Source of the DNA: JAXMBX01 sp046349635
GTDB lineage: Bacteria; Planctomycetota; Planctomycetia; Planctomycetales; Planctomycetaceae
Assembly (NCBI GenBank): GCA_046349635.1
Contig: JAXMBX010000015.1
Coordinates: 1-64,000, forward strand
DNA length: 64,000 bases
Direction of reading: 5' to 3'
Below are positions 34,504 to 42,672 of this stretch, piece after piece. The notes beneath the pieces were generated by a model, which saw nothing but the letters and a program-made list of their open reading frames with translations, was not told the origin of the DNA and ran no database searches. The position numbers were made by a program, and so were the translations under genes. How positions within the stretch are numbered: position 1 is the stretch's first letter; every line of letters begins with the position of its first letter.

Positions 34504-36921
34504 ATGCGGTATCGACTCTGGGGACCGATCTGTGCGGTTGTTCTGGGGACTGCAACCTTCACTTATGGTGATGATCTCGACCTGACGGGCGCAGTCGTCG
34601 TCTTCCGGGAGGGCGAACTCCCCGCAGGAGAAAAGATCGCCCCGACGATTCTCGTGGAAGAGGTCGGGAAGCGGACCGGGATCGCGTGGAAGATTGGCAC
34701 GGACTGGCCGCGCGATGCGGGGACGATCATCAATGTTCGTATCTACGACAAATCTCCAGAAAATCCTCTCGGCTTTAAGAGCATTCCTCCCGCGCTGACA
34801 CATCCGGAAGGATTTTGGATCAATGTGGGTGACTGGACTGGGATAGGACCGCGTCAAATCACGATCTATGGCGCCGATGCGCGAGGGGTGATGTATGGCG
34901 TCGGCAAATTCCTACGGAGCCTGAACTGGCAACAGGGGAAGGTTTCGATTCCGAGCGACTTCAAGGCGGCGGAATATCCGGACCGGCCCATTCGCGGACA
35001 TCAGATCGGCTACCGCAACACCGCCAACAGTTGGGATGCCTGGAACTACGACCAGTTCGACCAGTACTTCCGGGAACTGGCGATCTTCGGCGCGAACTCC
35101 GTGGAGAACATCCCCTGGCAGGACAGTGATCCCTCGCCGCTCTTGAAATACTCCCGAGAAGAGATGAGCTACAAGTTTGGTGAACTGTGCGCGAAATATG
35201 ACCTGGACCACTGGGACTGGGTGCCGGTGCTGTTCCTGCTCCCGGATGAGGAAAAGGCCACCACATTTCTGCAGCAGCAGGAAGAGTACTACAAGAAGAT
35301 CAAGCGGCTCGATGCCATCTTCGTTCCGGCGGGGGATCCGGGAAACAACAAGGCGGTCAACCTGATGCCCTTCCTCAAGCAGATGGCGGATCTGCTGACG
35401 AAATATCATCCCAAAGCGAAGATCTGGCTGTCGACGCAGCACTTCAAGGCGGACGACATCGACTTCATGTACAACTATCTCGATCAACAGAAGCCCGCGT
35501 GGTTTGGAGGGCTGGTGATGGGGCCGGGGAGTCCGCCGATGGAAGGAACCCGCAAGCGGCTCGCGAAACAGTATCAACTCCGCTGGTATCCCGACGTCAC
35601 CCACTCCGTTCGCGCCCAGTATCCCGTCCCCTGGCTCGATCCCATCCTGGGGATGACCCTCGGACGCGAATGCGTGAACCCACGCCCGGTCGATTACAAC
35701 CAGATCTACCAGATGGATTACGGCTTCACGGACGGGTTCATCACCTATTCCGATGGGGTCCACGACGACTTCAATAAAAACCTCTGGTCGCAACTCGGCT
35801 GGAATCCGAATCGCAGCACGCGCGACATCGCCGAAGAATATGCGCGGTTCTATTTCCGCCCCGACGTCGCGAAGGAAGGGGCGGACGGGTTCTTCGCCCT
35901 CGAAACCGACATGCGCGGGTCGCTGGCGGAAAACGGCGCGATTACTTCCACGTTTGACCTGTGGAAAGGGATGGAACAGAAGGTGACGAATCCGGGGAGC
36001 AAGTGGCGGTTCCGGATGCACCTGTTCCGGGCGTACTACGACTATTTCACCCGCGAACGGTACCTGTATGAGACCAAACTGGAGCAAGAGGCCCTCGCAC
36101 GCCTCGGAGAATTGGCACGTCTGCCGGAACAGGCGGGAGTTCCACTGAAACTCACAGGGGTGCGGCAGATTCTGAACCGGGCGTCGTCGCATCCCGCCGA
36201 GCCGGAACTGATCAAACGCCTGGAACAGTTCGGAGACGAACTCTTCCAGGAAATCGGCCTGCAGACGAGCGTCCCGAAGTATCACGCCTCCAACTCGCAG
36301 CGCGGGGCGGTCCTGGATTTCATCGCCTATCCCCTGAACAACCGCTGGTGGCTGGAGGACCAGTTCGACCAGATCGAAAAAATGACCGATCGAAATGAAC
36401 AACTCAAACGGATTGAGGTCATCCGCAACTGGGAGAACCCCGGAGAGCATGGCTACTACGACGTCGTGGGGGACGTCGGCCGTTCTCCGCGCCTCGTGAA
36501 ACTCCTCTACGCCGGCGACGTGATGCGGAACTATTACGACACCCCGTTGCCCACGCAGCGCTGGCTGGGAGAAAAACCGAACAAGATCCGCCTGGCCTGG
36601 CACATCTATCAGGACAACATGCCCGGCGGGATCATCTACAACGGCCTCGACTCCTCCTCCCCGTACATCGTGAAACTGTTTTCGCAACGTTCCTCGCCGC
36701 TGGTCATCGACGGCAAGAAAGCGAAGCTGATTAAGACGGGGGAGACCTACGACAAGGTGACGGAGCAGATCTTTGAAGTACCGGAGGAGGCCTCCAAGGA
36801 TGGGAAGATCACTCTCACGTGGGAAGCCTTGCCGGATGAGGTGAACATGAACTGGCGGCAACGCCACTATGTGACCGACATCTGGGTGATGAAGCGTCCG
36901 GCGGATCTGAAGGCGAAATGA
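34504..36921 (+). CDS. Large secreted glycoside hydrolase-like protein
   Basis: An 805-residue protein with signal peptide MRYRLWGPICAVVLGTATFT. Residues 25-140 resemble the alpha/beta N-terminal domain found in front of GH20 and GH67 barrels (QITIYGADARGVMYGVGKFL). Residues 150-450 look like a TIM barrel (PIRGHQIGYRNTANSWDAWN, FGANSVENIPWQDSD, FVPAGDPGNN). The C-terminal 200 residues contain helices and a beta-sandwich-like end. It probably acts on a carbohydrate outside the cytoplasm; the catalytic acid cannot be fixed by eye. It lies alone, not joined to the operon before it. Confidence 0.7.
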   Translation: MRYRLWGPICAVVLGTATFTYGDDLDLTGAVVVFREGELPAGEKIAPTILVEEVGKRTGIAWKIGTDWPRDAGTIINVRIYDKSPENPLGFKSIPPALTHPEGFWINVGDWTGIGPRQITIYGADARGVMYGVGKFLRSLNWQQGKVSIPSDFKAAEYPDRPIRGHQIGYRNTANSWDAWNYDQFDQYFRELAIFGANSVENIPWQDSDPSPLLKYSREEMSYKFGELCAKYDLDHWDWVPVLFLLPDEEKATTFLQQQEEYYKKIKRLDAIFVPAGDPGNNKAVNLMPFLKQMADLLTKYHPKAKIWLSTQHFKADDIDFMYNYLDQQKPAWFGGLVMGPGSPPMEGTRKRLAKQYQLRWYPDVTHSVRAQYPVPWLDPILGMTLGRECVNPRPVDYNQIYQMDYGFTDGFITYSDGVHDDFNKNLWSQLGWNPNRSTRDIAEEYARFYFRPDVAKEGADGFFALETDMRGSLAENGAITSTFDLWKGMEQKVTNPGSKWRFRMHLFRAYYDYFTRERYLYETKLEQEALARLGELARLPEQAGVPLKLTGVRQILNRASSHPAEPELIKRLEQFGDELFQEIGLQTSVPKYHASNSQRGAVLDFIAYPLNNRWWLEDQFDQIEKMTDRNEQLKRIEVIRNWENPGEHGYYDVVGDVGRSPRLVKLLYAGDVMRNYYDTPLPTQRWLGEKPNKIRLAWHIYQDNMPGGIIYNGLDSSSPYIVKLFSQRSSPLVIDGKKAKLIKTGETYDKVTEQIFEVPEEASKDGKITLTWEALPDEVNMNWRQRHYVTDIWVMKRPADLKAK

Positions 36922-36922
36922 A

Positions 36923-37654
36923 TTATGCTCGCTGGAGAGGAGCGTGTTGCTGGAGCAAGTCGAGGAGGTGATTCCGGTCGGCGTCGGAGAGGTGACCGAG
37001 TGGAATAGTGCGCCAGCCAGGAATGTCTTGGCACTCGATGCGGAGTTTCTTGGTGTTGGAGATCCAGGTGAGTTCCTTGAGGCTGGCCCAGGGATAGAAC
37101 GTCCGGAAGATACGGTCTTTTGGAACCAGCCCGCGTGTCGTGACGATGGTTCGCTCCGCCCGCGTAGTGACCAGCATGGCGCCGCCCTGCACCAGTAGAA
37201 ACGGGGGATAGAACCACCAGAGGGCGGGCTGCGGGGCCTTCATTGTGGCGATAAGCCGCAGGCTCAAAACCAGCAGCACAACGAGTCCGAGACAGAGAAG
37301 TCGTGAAAAGAACAGGGCTCTACGTTGGGGACGAATCGCGGGAGGAGTTTCGAGGAGCGTTTCGGCGCCAGCCAAGCACTGTTGAAAAAGGTGACGTTGC
37401 CTGCGCTGAAAGAGAACCATCATCATCCGCATGGGGAGGAAGACCGCGAGCAAAATGGAAAGTGGATCGAAGATAATCGGCGGCCGGTTTTGACGCCAGA
37501 TGACCGTCAAGCACGCCAGGTACAATCCCGCCAGAGCTAAAAACGGCCAGAGTTGTTTCAGGGTGGCGTCGGTAGTGACCCGATAGGAAATCGGGCGACC
37601 CGTGGGTTTTGAATCTGAGATTTTCTCGGATTGAAGCGTGGTGCTCATATTCAT
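36923..37654 (-). CDS. Hypothetical membrane protein, paralog A of a tandem pair
   Basis: A 243-residue protein from ATG 37654, which overlaps the stop of the next gene (ATGA). Four hydrophobic stretches are visible: about 30-50, 60-80, 115-135 and 145-162. After these comes a cytoplasmic PH-like or DUF5673-like tail: FYPWASLKELTWISNTKKLR, ending LSDADRNHLLDLLQQHAPL. The tail matches that of the following gene, so the two arose by duplication. Function unknown. The stop lies 1 bp from the convergent glycosidase-like gene. Confidence 0.65.
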   Translation of the reverse strand: MNMSTTLQSEKISDSKPTGRPISYRVTTDATLKQLWPFLALAGLYLACLTVIWRQNRPPIIFDPLSILLAVFLPMRMMMVLFQRRQRHLFQQCLAGAETLLETPPAIRPQRRALFFSRLLCLGLVVLLVLSLRLIATMKAPQPALWWFYPPFLLVQGGAMLVTTRAERTIVTTRGLVPKDRIFRTFYPWASLKELTWISNTKKLRIECQDIPGWRTIPLGHLSDADRNHLLDLLQQHAPLQRA

Positions 37655-38400
37655 GCCCGTGTGAGGGTCACGTGTTGTTCGATCCGCTCGATGAGCAGTT
37701 GCCGATCGGCGGGTGAGAGGAACGACAAACTGATCGTCTGTACTTGCGCGAACTGCTTTGGTCCACACTTAACCTTACAAATGAGACTTTCCAGCTGCTC
37801 GCGCCATTTAATCTCCTGAAAACATTCCCAGGGATAAAAGGCGGTGCCTAAGGGCTGATCCAGCAGGAGCCCTTGATCGAACAGAGCAATCCGTTCCCGC
37901 TGGATACTCATCGCTTGAAACACAAATTTCACGAACAGGCATAAACCGAGCGCGGTCAGCATTAACGACGGCAATCGCGGTTGCGGTTGAAACGGAACGA
38001 GCAGCAGGATCGGCAGGCAAATCACAGGCATGACCTTCGACACCCAGGACCATGCGGCCTGTCTGCTCGCCTGGACATCGATCAAAGGGGCCGAGTTCTT
38101 CAAGAGAGATTGCAGACGAGTTCGTTCGCGGCATTGAAACCGGGCTTGGAAGATTTCAAGCCCAACGAGCAGGAATAACGACGCAAAACCCAGGCCCAGT
38201 CCGATATTGAAATCGCGTGCGACAGTGACGGATGGTAGATTTCGAGAGAATTGCCCAAGCAAAGCCCCGAAGAACCCTAAGGCTCCGATCAGAACCGGCA
38301 GGGTCTGTCGACGCCCCAGATTCGCAATCGCCAGATACCGCAAGGGTCTGGAGGAGCACTGAGAATCAACACTTGAATGACCGAGAGCAGTTGCCATCAT
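37651..38400 (-). CDS. Hypothetical membrane protein, paralog B of a tandem pair
   Basis: A 249-residue protein with four hydrophobic segments (TLPVLIGALGFFGALLG, LGLGFASLFLLVGLEI, VMPVICLPILLLVPF and SLMLTALGLCLFVKFVF) and a tail FYPWECFQEIKWREQL... ending LSPADRQLLIERIEQHVTL. The tail resembles a small PH-like domain with a terminal helix. It is first in a two-gene operon with its paralog. No family I can name with confidence. Confidence 0.65.
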   Translation of the reverse strand: MMATALGHSSVDSQCSSRPLRYLAIANLGRRQTLPVLIGALGFFGALLGQFSRNLPSVTVARDFNIGLGLGFASLFLLVGLEIFQARFQCRERTRLQSLLKNSAPLIDVQASRQAAWSWVSKVMPVICLPILLLVPFQPQPRLPSLMLTALGLCLFVKFVFQAMSIQRERIALFDQGLLLDQPLGTAFYPWECFQEIKWREQLESLICKVKCGPKQFAQVQTISLSFLSPADRQLLIERIEQHVTLTRA

Positions 38401-38475
38401 TCTAGACTCACATTAAACGGCTGATCTGCGTGTTTAAGCCTTAATCATAACGACCCGCGAGACAAACCCCCAAGC

Positions 38476-39258
38476 CTATTTCCTGCCGGTTTCCCTAACC
38501 AGTGCCTCCGCATTCCGATGGGTGATCTGCTCTAGAATCGGCTGAGGGAGTGCGGATTCCTGTAGTTTCAGCTTCGCCGACTCCCACACAAAAAATGGGA
38601 AGTGTGAGCCGAAGCAGAGGCGATCAGGAGTGAGACGCTTCAGAGTTTTCTCAATTCCGCCGACACCTTCCAGCGTGGCGATGTCGAAGGAAACTCTGTT
38701 GGCGGAGGGATCGCTGAGAAACGCCTGCACCCCCGCGTTGTGGAGCCCATTCAGCAGCATCAGTTTTAACGTCGGGTATTGAGGGAGCAGTTTGATCAGC
38801 GGCTTCACATCGACGTCCGCGGCTTTGAGGAGGGGGTGCTGGGTCCGCTCGTCGTCGATGCGGACGACGATTTGCACGAGTAGATTTCGTTCGGATGCGA
38901 GTGCACACAAACGATTCACGAAGGGATTATCGAGGGCATAACCGTGCAAGCCGGGGGTGAGCCGGATGCCGGGCATGTGATGGACTTCGTGACAGCGGCG
39001 CACATCCTCTTCCCAGTCCGGCAGCACCGGGTTAATCCCGCCGAAGGGGAGCAGAAGATTAGGGGCATGCTGGCGACATTCCTCGGCCAGTCGGGCGTTC
39101 ACCCCCTCCATGTCCTGATGCAGCAGCATCTCGAAACTCCCCGCCCAGGCCAGCGTAACTTTGTTCTCGCGCAGTCGGGCGACGAGAGTGGGGGTGTCAT
39201 CAAACGGCAGCCGCCGCGTGGGATAGCGTCCCAGCCAGACGTTTGTGTCGGTGATCAT
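38476..39258 (-). CDS. Amidohydrolase-family protein (TIM barrel)
   Basis: A 260-residue protein with barrel features: MITDTNVWLGRYPTRR at the start (D-x-N in place of the usual H-x-H), GIRLTPGLHGY, LNGLHNAGVQ and a terminal LCFGSHFPFF with SH where metal enzymes have TD. The first metal pair and last aspartate are therefore changed, and the protein may be metal-free or a diverged member. It is the last gene of a minus-strand operon; its ATG overlaps the stop of the frameshifted amidohydrolase upstream (ATGA). Confidence 0.75.
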   Translation of the reverse strand: MITDTNVWLGRYPTRRLPFDDTPTLVARLRENKVTLAWAGSFEMLLHQDMEGVNARLAEECRQHAPNLLLPFGGINPVLPDWEEDVRRCHEVHHMPGIRLTPGLHGYALDNPFVNRLCALASERNLLVQIVVRIDDERTQHPLLKAADVDVKPLIKLLPQYPTLKLMLLNGLHNAGVQAFLSDPSANRVSFDIATLEGVGGIEKTLKRLTPDRLCFGSHFPFFVWESAKLKLQESALPQPILEQITHRNAEALVRETGRK

Positions 39259-40041
39259 AACGGCAGTCCCTTCGCTTTCAGGATCGGAGTCAGCAGACGC
39301 CGCAGGTTATCCCCCAGAATCAGGCGGCGGGCTGCCTCGGGGATCTGTGCGCCATAGACCTTTGTCAGTTGCGAGGCGAAACTCCGGCCGCCGATGTCAC
39401 TTCCGTAGAGAACACGTTCCGCCCGCAGTTCCCGCACGGCCATTTCCACCAAACCGGCGCAAGGATCGTTCCCTCCCAGGTCACCATACAGGTTCGACTG
39501 CGCGCGAATCGTCCGGATCGCCAGCTCCCAGGTACTGCCGATATGTCCGCAGATCAGCGGGGTGTGGGGATGTCGCTGGGCGAGCTCGACCAGATCCTGC
39601 GGCGTGCTCTTCGCCAGGAAGGTTGCCGGTCGTCTTGATCCAAGTGTGCTGATAGATCAGCCCCTGCAGTTCATGTGTCCGGCGGATGATTGAGTCGAGA
39701 CGAGGATCGTTGCACCGGACCGCCACCCACAGTTTGATCCCCACCAGCGGCCCATTTTTCACACACCGTTCAATCTCCGCCAGGCTTTCCTGCTCGTAGC
39801 GTGGGTTAATGTAAGCCAGTCCCAGTGCCCGATCGCGCCAGTGGGCCAGCGCCTGTATGACCTGGTCATTCTGACGGCGGAAGTCATCCGGCGTGGGGTC
39901 ATTCGCCCACGGAAATCCCATGAAGAAAATCAGCCGGTCAACCTGCATGCGGTCGGCGTACTCCATCAGGCGCGCCATCCGCTCCTCGGGTGTTTTCCCG
40001 TCAACTCCGGACAAATGGCAATGAAGATCCCAGATCGACAT
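39255..40041 (-). pseudogene. Amidohydrolase-family gene with an apparent frameshift
   Basis: From ATG 40041 the frame reads MSIWDLHCHLSGVDGKTPEE (H-x-H intact) to IYQHTWIKTTGNLPGE, then runs into a non-native tail and stops at 39481. One frame over, the protein continues STPQDLVELAQRHPHTPLIC, GHIGSTWELAIRTI and LYGSDIGGRSFASQL to a stop at 39255. The join lies at about 39608-39630 and is repaired by removing one base (GAAGAGC to GAAAGC). Repaired length is about 261 residues, normal for this family, with metal residues H-x-H, QH, GH and SD. Either a real frameshift or an assembly error. Confidence 0.7.
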
Positions 40042-40048
40042 TGGAGTG

Positions 40049-41854
40049 CTACTTTCCCGGCGATTCGCCCGCTGAAAATACTTTCTTCAACTCTTCCGGT
40101 TCAACGACAAAACCGGTGAACCGTAGCGTTTTCGTGGGACGGGCTTCGATTTCAAAGTGATCAACGTCGGATTTCTTGTAACCCGAGAACTGCTGGTGAA
40201 GTCCTCTGGAATTGCCGGATGAACCGGCAGGGAGAGGGTAGATGCCGGGAGGATAATCCCCCGTGATTCGTTGGCCTGACTTCGTCACCAGTCGCAGCCT
40301 CAATTCCTCGTCCAGAGGAACGTTTTTGAACACCGTCACGTTCGCATTAAGCTTGATGAGCCCCTGCTCCGCATATTCATACACGCTGAGATGAAAGGGT
40401 TTTCTCTCCAGGGAAACGGACGCCGGTTGAGAATCCTTCGTGGTAACGTTTCCGAACGGTTTCCACGGGCCAAATCCCGAGATGATCTCCGCTTCTCCCT
40501 TCCCATCCGGGAGAACTTTCGCCGGAAGGCTGGCATATTGCACCAGCCCCTTGGTCGCAGGATTCGCGAGCGATAACGAATCGGAGAGGGCGTAGGCTAC
40601 ATCTCCGGAAGTCCGATATCCGGTGACCTCCAGTTCAGCAGCGGTAATCGCCTGCATCGCAACATTCGGATCGGCAGAATCCATCACGCGAAAGATGACT
40701 CGCGGGTTGTTCCGGGATTCAGATGCCATGAACGCTTCGCTGTGACTCGGAATATACCTGGGGAGAGGGTGCCCATCGGGAGACCATTTGAAGTTTGGAT
40801 ATTTTTCCTGTTGAGTCACTGCAATCAGGGTCACTGCCCGTCCGTCCGGAAGAGTCTGCGTCCACTTTGCGCCTGGAACAATCTCTTTCTGCGAAACCTG
40901 ATTTTCCCAGGCGAGCAGCGCATCCGAGGTCTTCCGGACAAGTTCCGGTCCATTCTGAATCCAGCGAGAGAAGGACTGCTGCACCATGATGTCGTGTCTT
41001 CCCGGCGGAAGATCGACCCGCTCGCAGACGGTGACCAGCACCGGTGCCGGCAGCTTTTGAGAAAACCGGGTGACCATCACCAGTGCATTCCCACGCTTGA
41101 AAATCATCTTGCAGTCGATGTTGGCGATGGCAGATTCTGTCTCTCCCTTCTCCCGCTGGAATTTGAAATTCTGCAGTTTGATGTCCCCTCGCATTTCCAC
41201 CTGCAGTCGATCCCTGGAGAGGAGCGCTCCCCCCTGACGCACATCCGGCAGGATCTGGAAGAAGTTCTGATTTGCATTCTTCCAATCGGTTAAGGATTTG
41301 CCCTCCCAAAAGCCGAATGGCAGGAAGCTGTTCACCCGACGCAGTCCCGCTGATGGAAAAAACACACGGGTGAGAGAAACCAAAGGGTGTGACGCGGCCT
41401 GTGCGCTCCTTAAACCGGCAGGGATGCTCCAGACGACTTTTGTGGGAGGAAAGTTGATGGCCGAAGAAGCCAGAACGTCGCGCATGGCCGTGCGCACTTC
41501 TTCTCCCGACCCACCGTAATAGGTGACTGGGATTTGATCTTTGGGACCATTGGGGTGAGTGACCCGCGTCGCTTGCGGGGGAGAGTTCATCGCCTCCCAT
41601 TCTGGATCGTTGGAGGGGACCTCTTTGACCGATTTCAGAAATTCCGCCGTGGCCTGGTCGTCCAGCAGGACCTGCCAGGTGACGAGATAGGTATCCGTCG
41701 GCTCCGCATTGCTCGACACCAGCCACATGAGCAGAGGAACGGTCACCAACCCCAGCAGACAAACAGCGATCACAATCGTCAGACGCCGTCGTCCGGATCG
41801 ATACACTCGCGGACTTTGGGTAGCTATCCCAGTTTCGGGCGAATTTTCGCTCAT
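40049..41854 (-). CDS. Hypothetical membrane-anchored protein in the PVC heme dehydrogenase operon
   Basis: A 601-residue protein with a cytoplasmic leader, one membrane helix (LTIVIAVCLLGLVTVPLLMW) and a large periplasmic region. I recognise no domain. The middle is beta-rich, and the C-terminal 120 residues contain beta-sandwich-like strands (RLRLVTKSGQRITGDYPPGI). The ATG at 41854 overlaps the stop of the heme-binding fragment upstream and the stop lies 7 bp from the next amidohydrolase, so it belongs to the four-gene operon. A role near the dehydrogenase at the membrane is guesswork. Confidence 0.6.
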   Translation of the reverse strand: MSENSPETGIATQSPRVYRSGRRRLTIVIAVCLLGLVTVPLLMWLVSSNAEPTDTYLVTWQVLLDDQATAEFLKSVKEVPSNDPEWEAMNSPPQATRVTHPNGPKDQIPVTYYGGSGEEVRTAMRDVLASSAINFPPTKVVWSIPAGLRSAQAASHPLVSLTRVFFPSAGLRRVNSFLPFGFWEGKSLTDWKNANQNFFQILPDVRQGGALLSRDRLQVEMRGDIKLQNFKFQREKGETESAIANIDCKMIFKRGNALVMVTRFSQKLPAPVLVTVCERVDLPPGRHDIMVQQSFSRWIQNGPELVRKTSDALLAWENQVSQKEIVPGAKWTQTLPDGRAVTLIAVTQQEKYPNFKWSPDGHPLPRYIPSHSEAFMASESRNNPRVIFRVMDSADPNVAMQAITAAELEVTGYRTSGDVAYALSDSLSLANPATKGLVQYASLPAKVLPDGKGEAEIISGFGPWKPFGNVTTKDSQPASVSLERKPFHLSVYEYAEQGLIKLNANVTVFKNVPLDEELRLRLVTKSGQRITGDYPPGIYPLPAGSSGNSRGLHQQFSGYKKSDVDHFEIEARPTKTLRFTGFVVEPEELKKVFSAGESPGK

Positions 41855-42672
41855 GGTGATTTGATCCCCTTGAGATAAGCGAGCAGGTCCGCCATCTGGT
41901 CTGGGGAAATCTCTTTTTCGAGCCCCTCGGGCATCAGGCTCAAGCCGGTGTTCTTTAGTTCCTCGATCTGGCTGCGGAGAATGACGTCCTGTTTATTCTC
42001 CTGCCGCCTGAGAGTGATGCTGTTCGGGGTTTCCTCGACAATCATGCCAGTCAACGTCCGGCCATCATCCAAGGCGACCACATATTGCACAAAGTTCGGG
42101 CCGACCTCCCGGTTCGGGTCGAGGATCTGCGTCAGGATTTCATCCGGACGCCGATGCTGAACGGTAACGAGGCTCGGCCCAACATCAAATCCCTGGGTTC
42201 CCATTTTGTGACACGACATGCACTTCGCCTGATAAATCTGCTGCCCATTCGCGGATCGCCCCGGCTTGGTAAGGGCGGACTGGTAGGCGGCGATCACCTG
42301 TGCCCGCGAGCCGGTCTGCTCTGAACCAAACAACTTGATCGCTCGCTGTCGCAGTGCGGGATCGAAATGCTTCATTAGCAAGGTTCGACGGAGCGGGCTG
42401 AGTTGCGCGGGGGAAACCTGTTTTTGTTCGATCGCATCGAACAACCGGGAGAGTCGCTGAGGATTCAAGGCCAGTGCCTCCGCCACCTCGAACTGGGTGG
42501 GGGGCGAGTAATTCGACCAGTTCTTCAGCAACTGATCCGCGATAGCAGTGTCGGAATACCCTGTCAGTGTCCGAACCGCCACCGATTGCAGTTCGCGTGG
42601 TTCGCGCGGCGAGAGGAGCGTGAGTAACGTGGGCGAAGCAGCGTCATAGGTGCCACAGGCGACGATTTTCAT
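41851..42672 (-). CDS. PVC-type CxxCH heme-binding domain, C-terminal part of a split dehydrogenase
   Basis: A 273-codon frame from ATG 42672. Residues 1-120 are HEAT-like helical repeats (PREPRELQSVAVRTL, FEVAEALALNPQRL). Residues 140-270 are the planctomycete heme-binding domain: IYQAKCMSCHKMGTQG (CMSCH), VGPSLVTVQHRRPDEI, ILDPNREVGPNFVQYVVALD and the closing PDQMADLLAYLKG. In relatives this domain is the C-terminus of one protein of about 1000 residues whose N-terminal dehydrogenase is here in another frame (42644-44860). It probably passes electrons from a periplasmic dehydrogenase. It overlaps the upstream frame by 29 bp. Confidence 0.75.
   Translation of the reverse strand: MKIVACGTYDAASPTLLTLLSPREPRELQSVAVRTLTGYSDTAIADQLLKNWSNYSPPTQFEVAEALALNPQRLSRLFDAIEQKQVSPAQLSPLRRTLLMKHFDPALRQRAIKLFGSEQTGSRAQVIAAYQSALTKPGRSANGQQIYQAKCMSCHKMGTQGFDVGPSLVTVQHRRPDEILTQILDPNREVGPNFVQYVVALDDGRTLTGMIVEETPNSITLRRQENKQDVILRSQIEELKNTGLSLMPEGLEKEISPDQMADLLAYLKGIKSP

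Noticed and set aside
34912..36867. A 651-codon open frame on the minus strand
   Set aside because: It lies wholly opposite the glycosidase-like gene, has no recognisable motif and low-complexity His/Arg/Val-rich sequence; the plus-strand gene has a signal peptide and family pattern.
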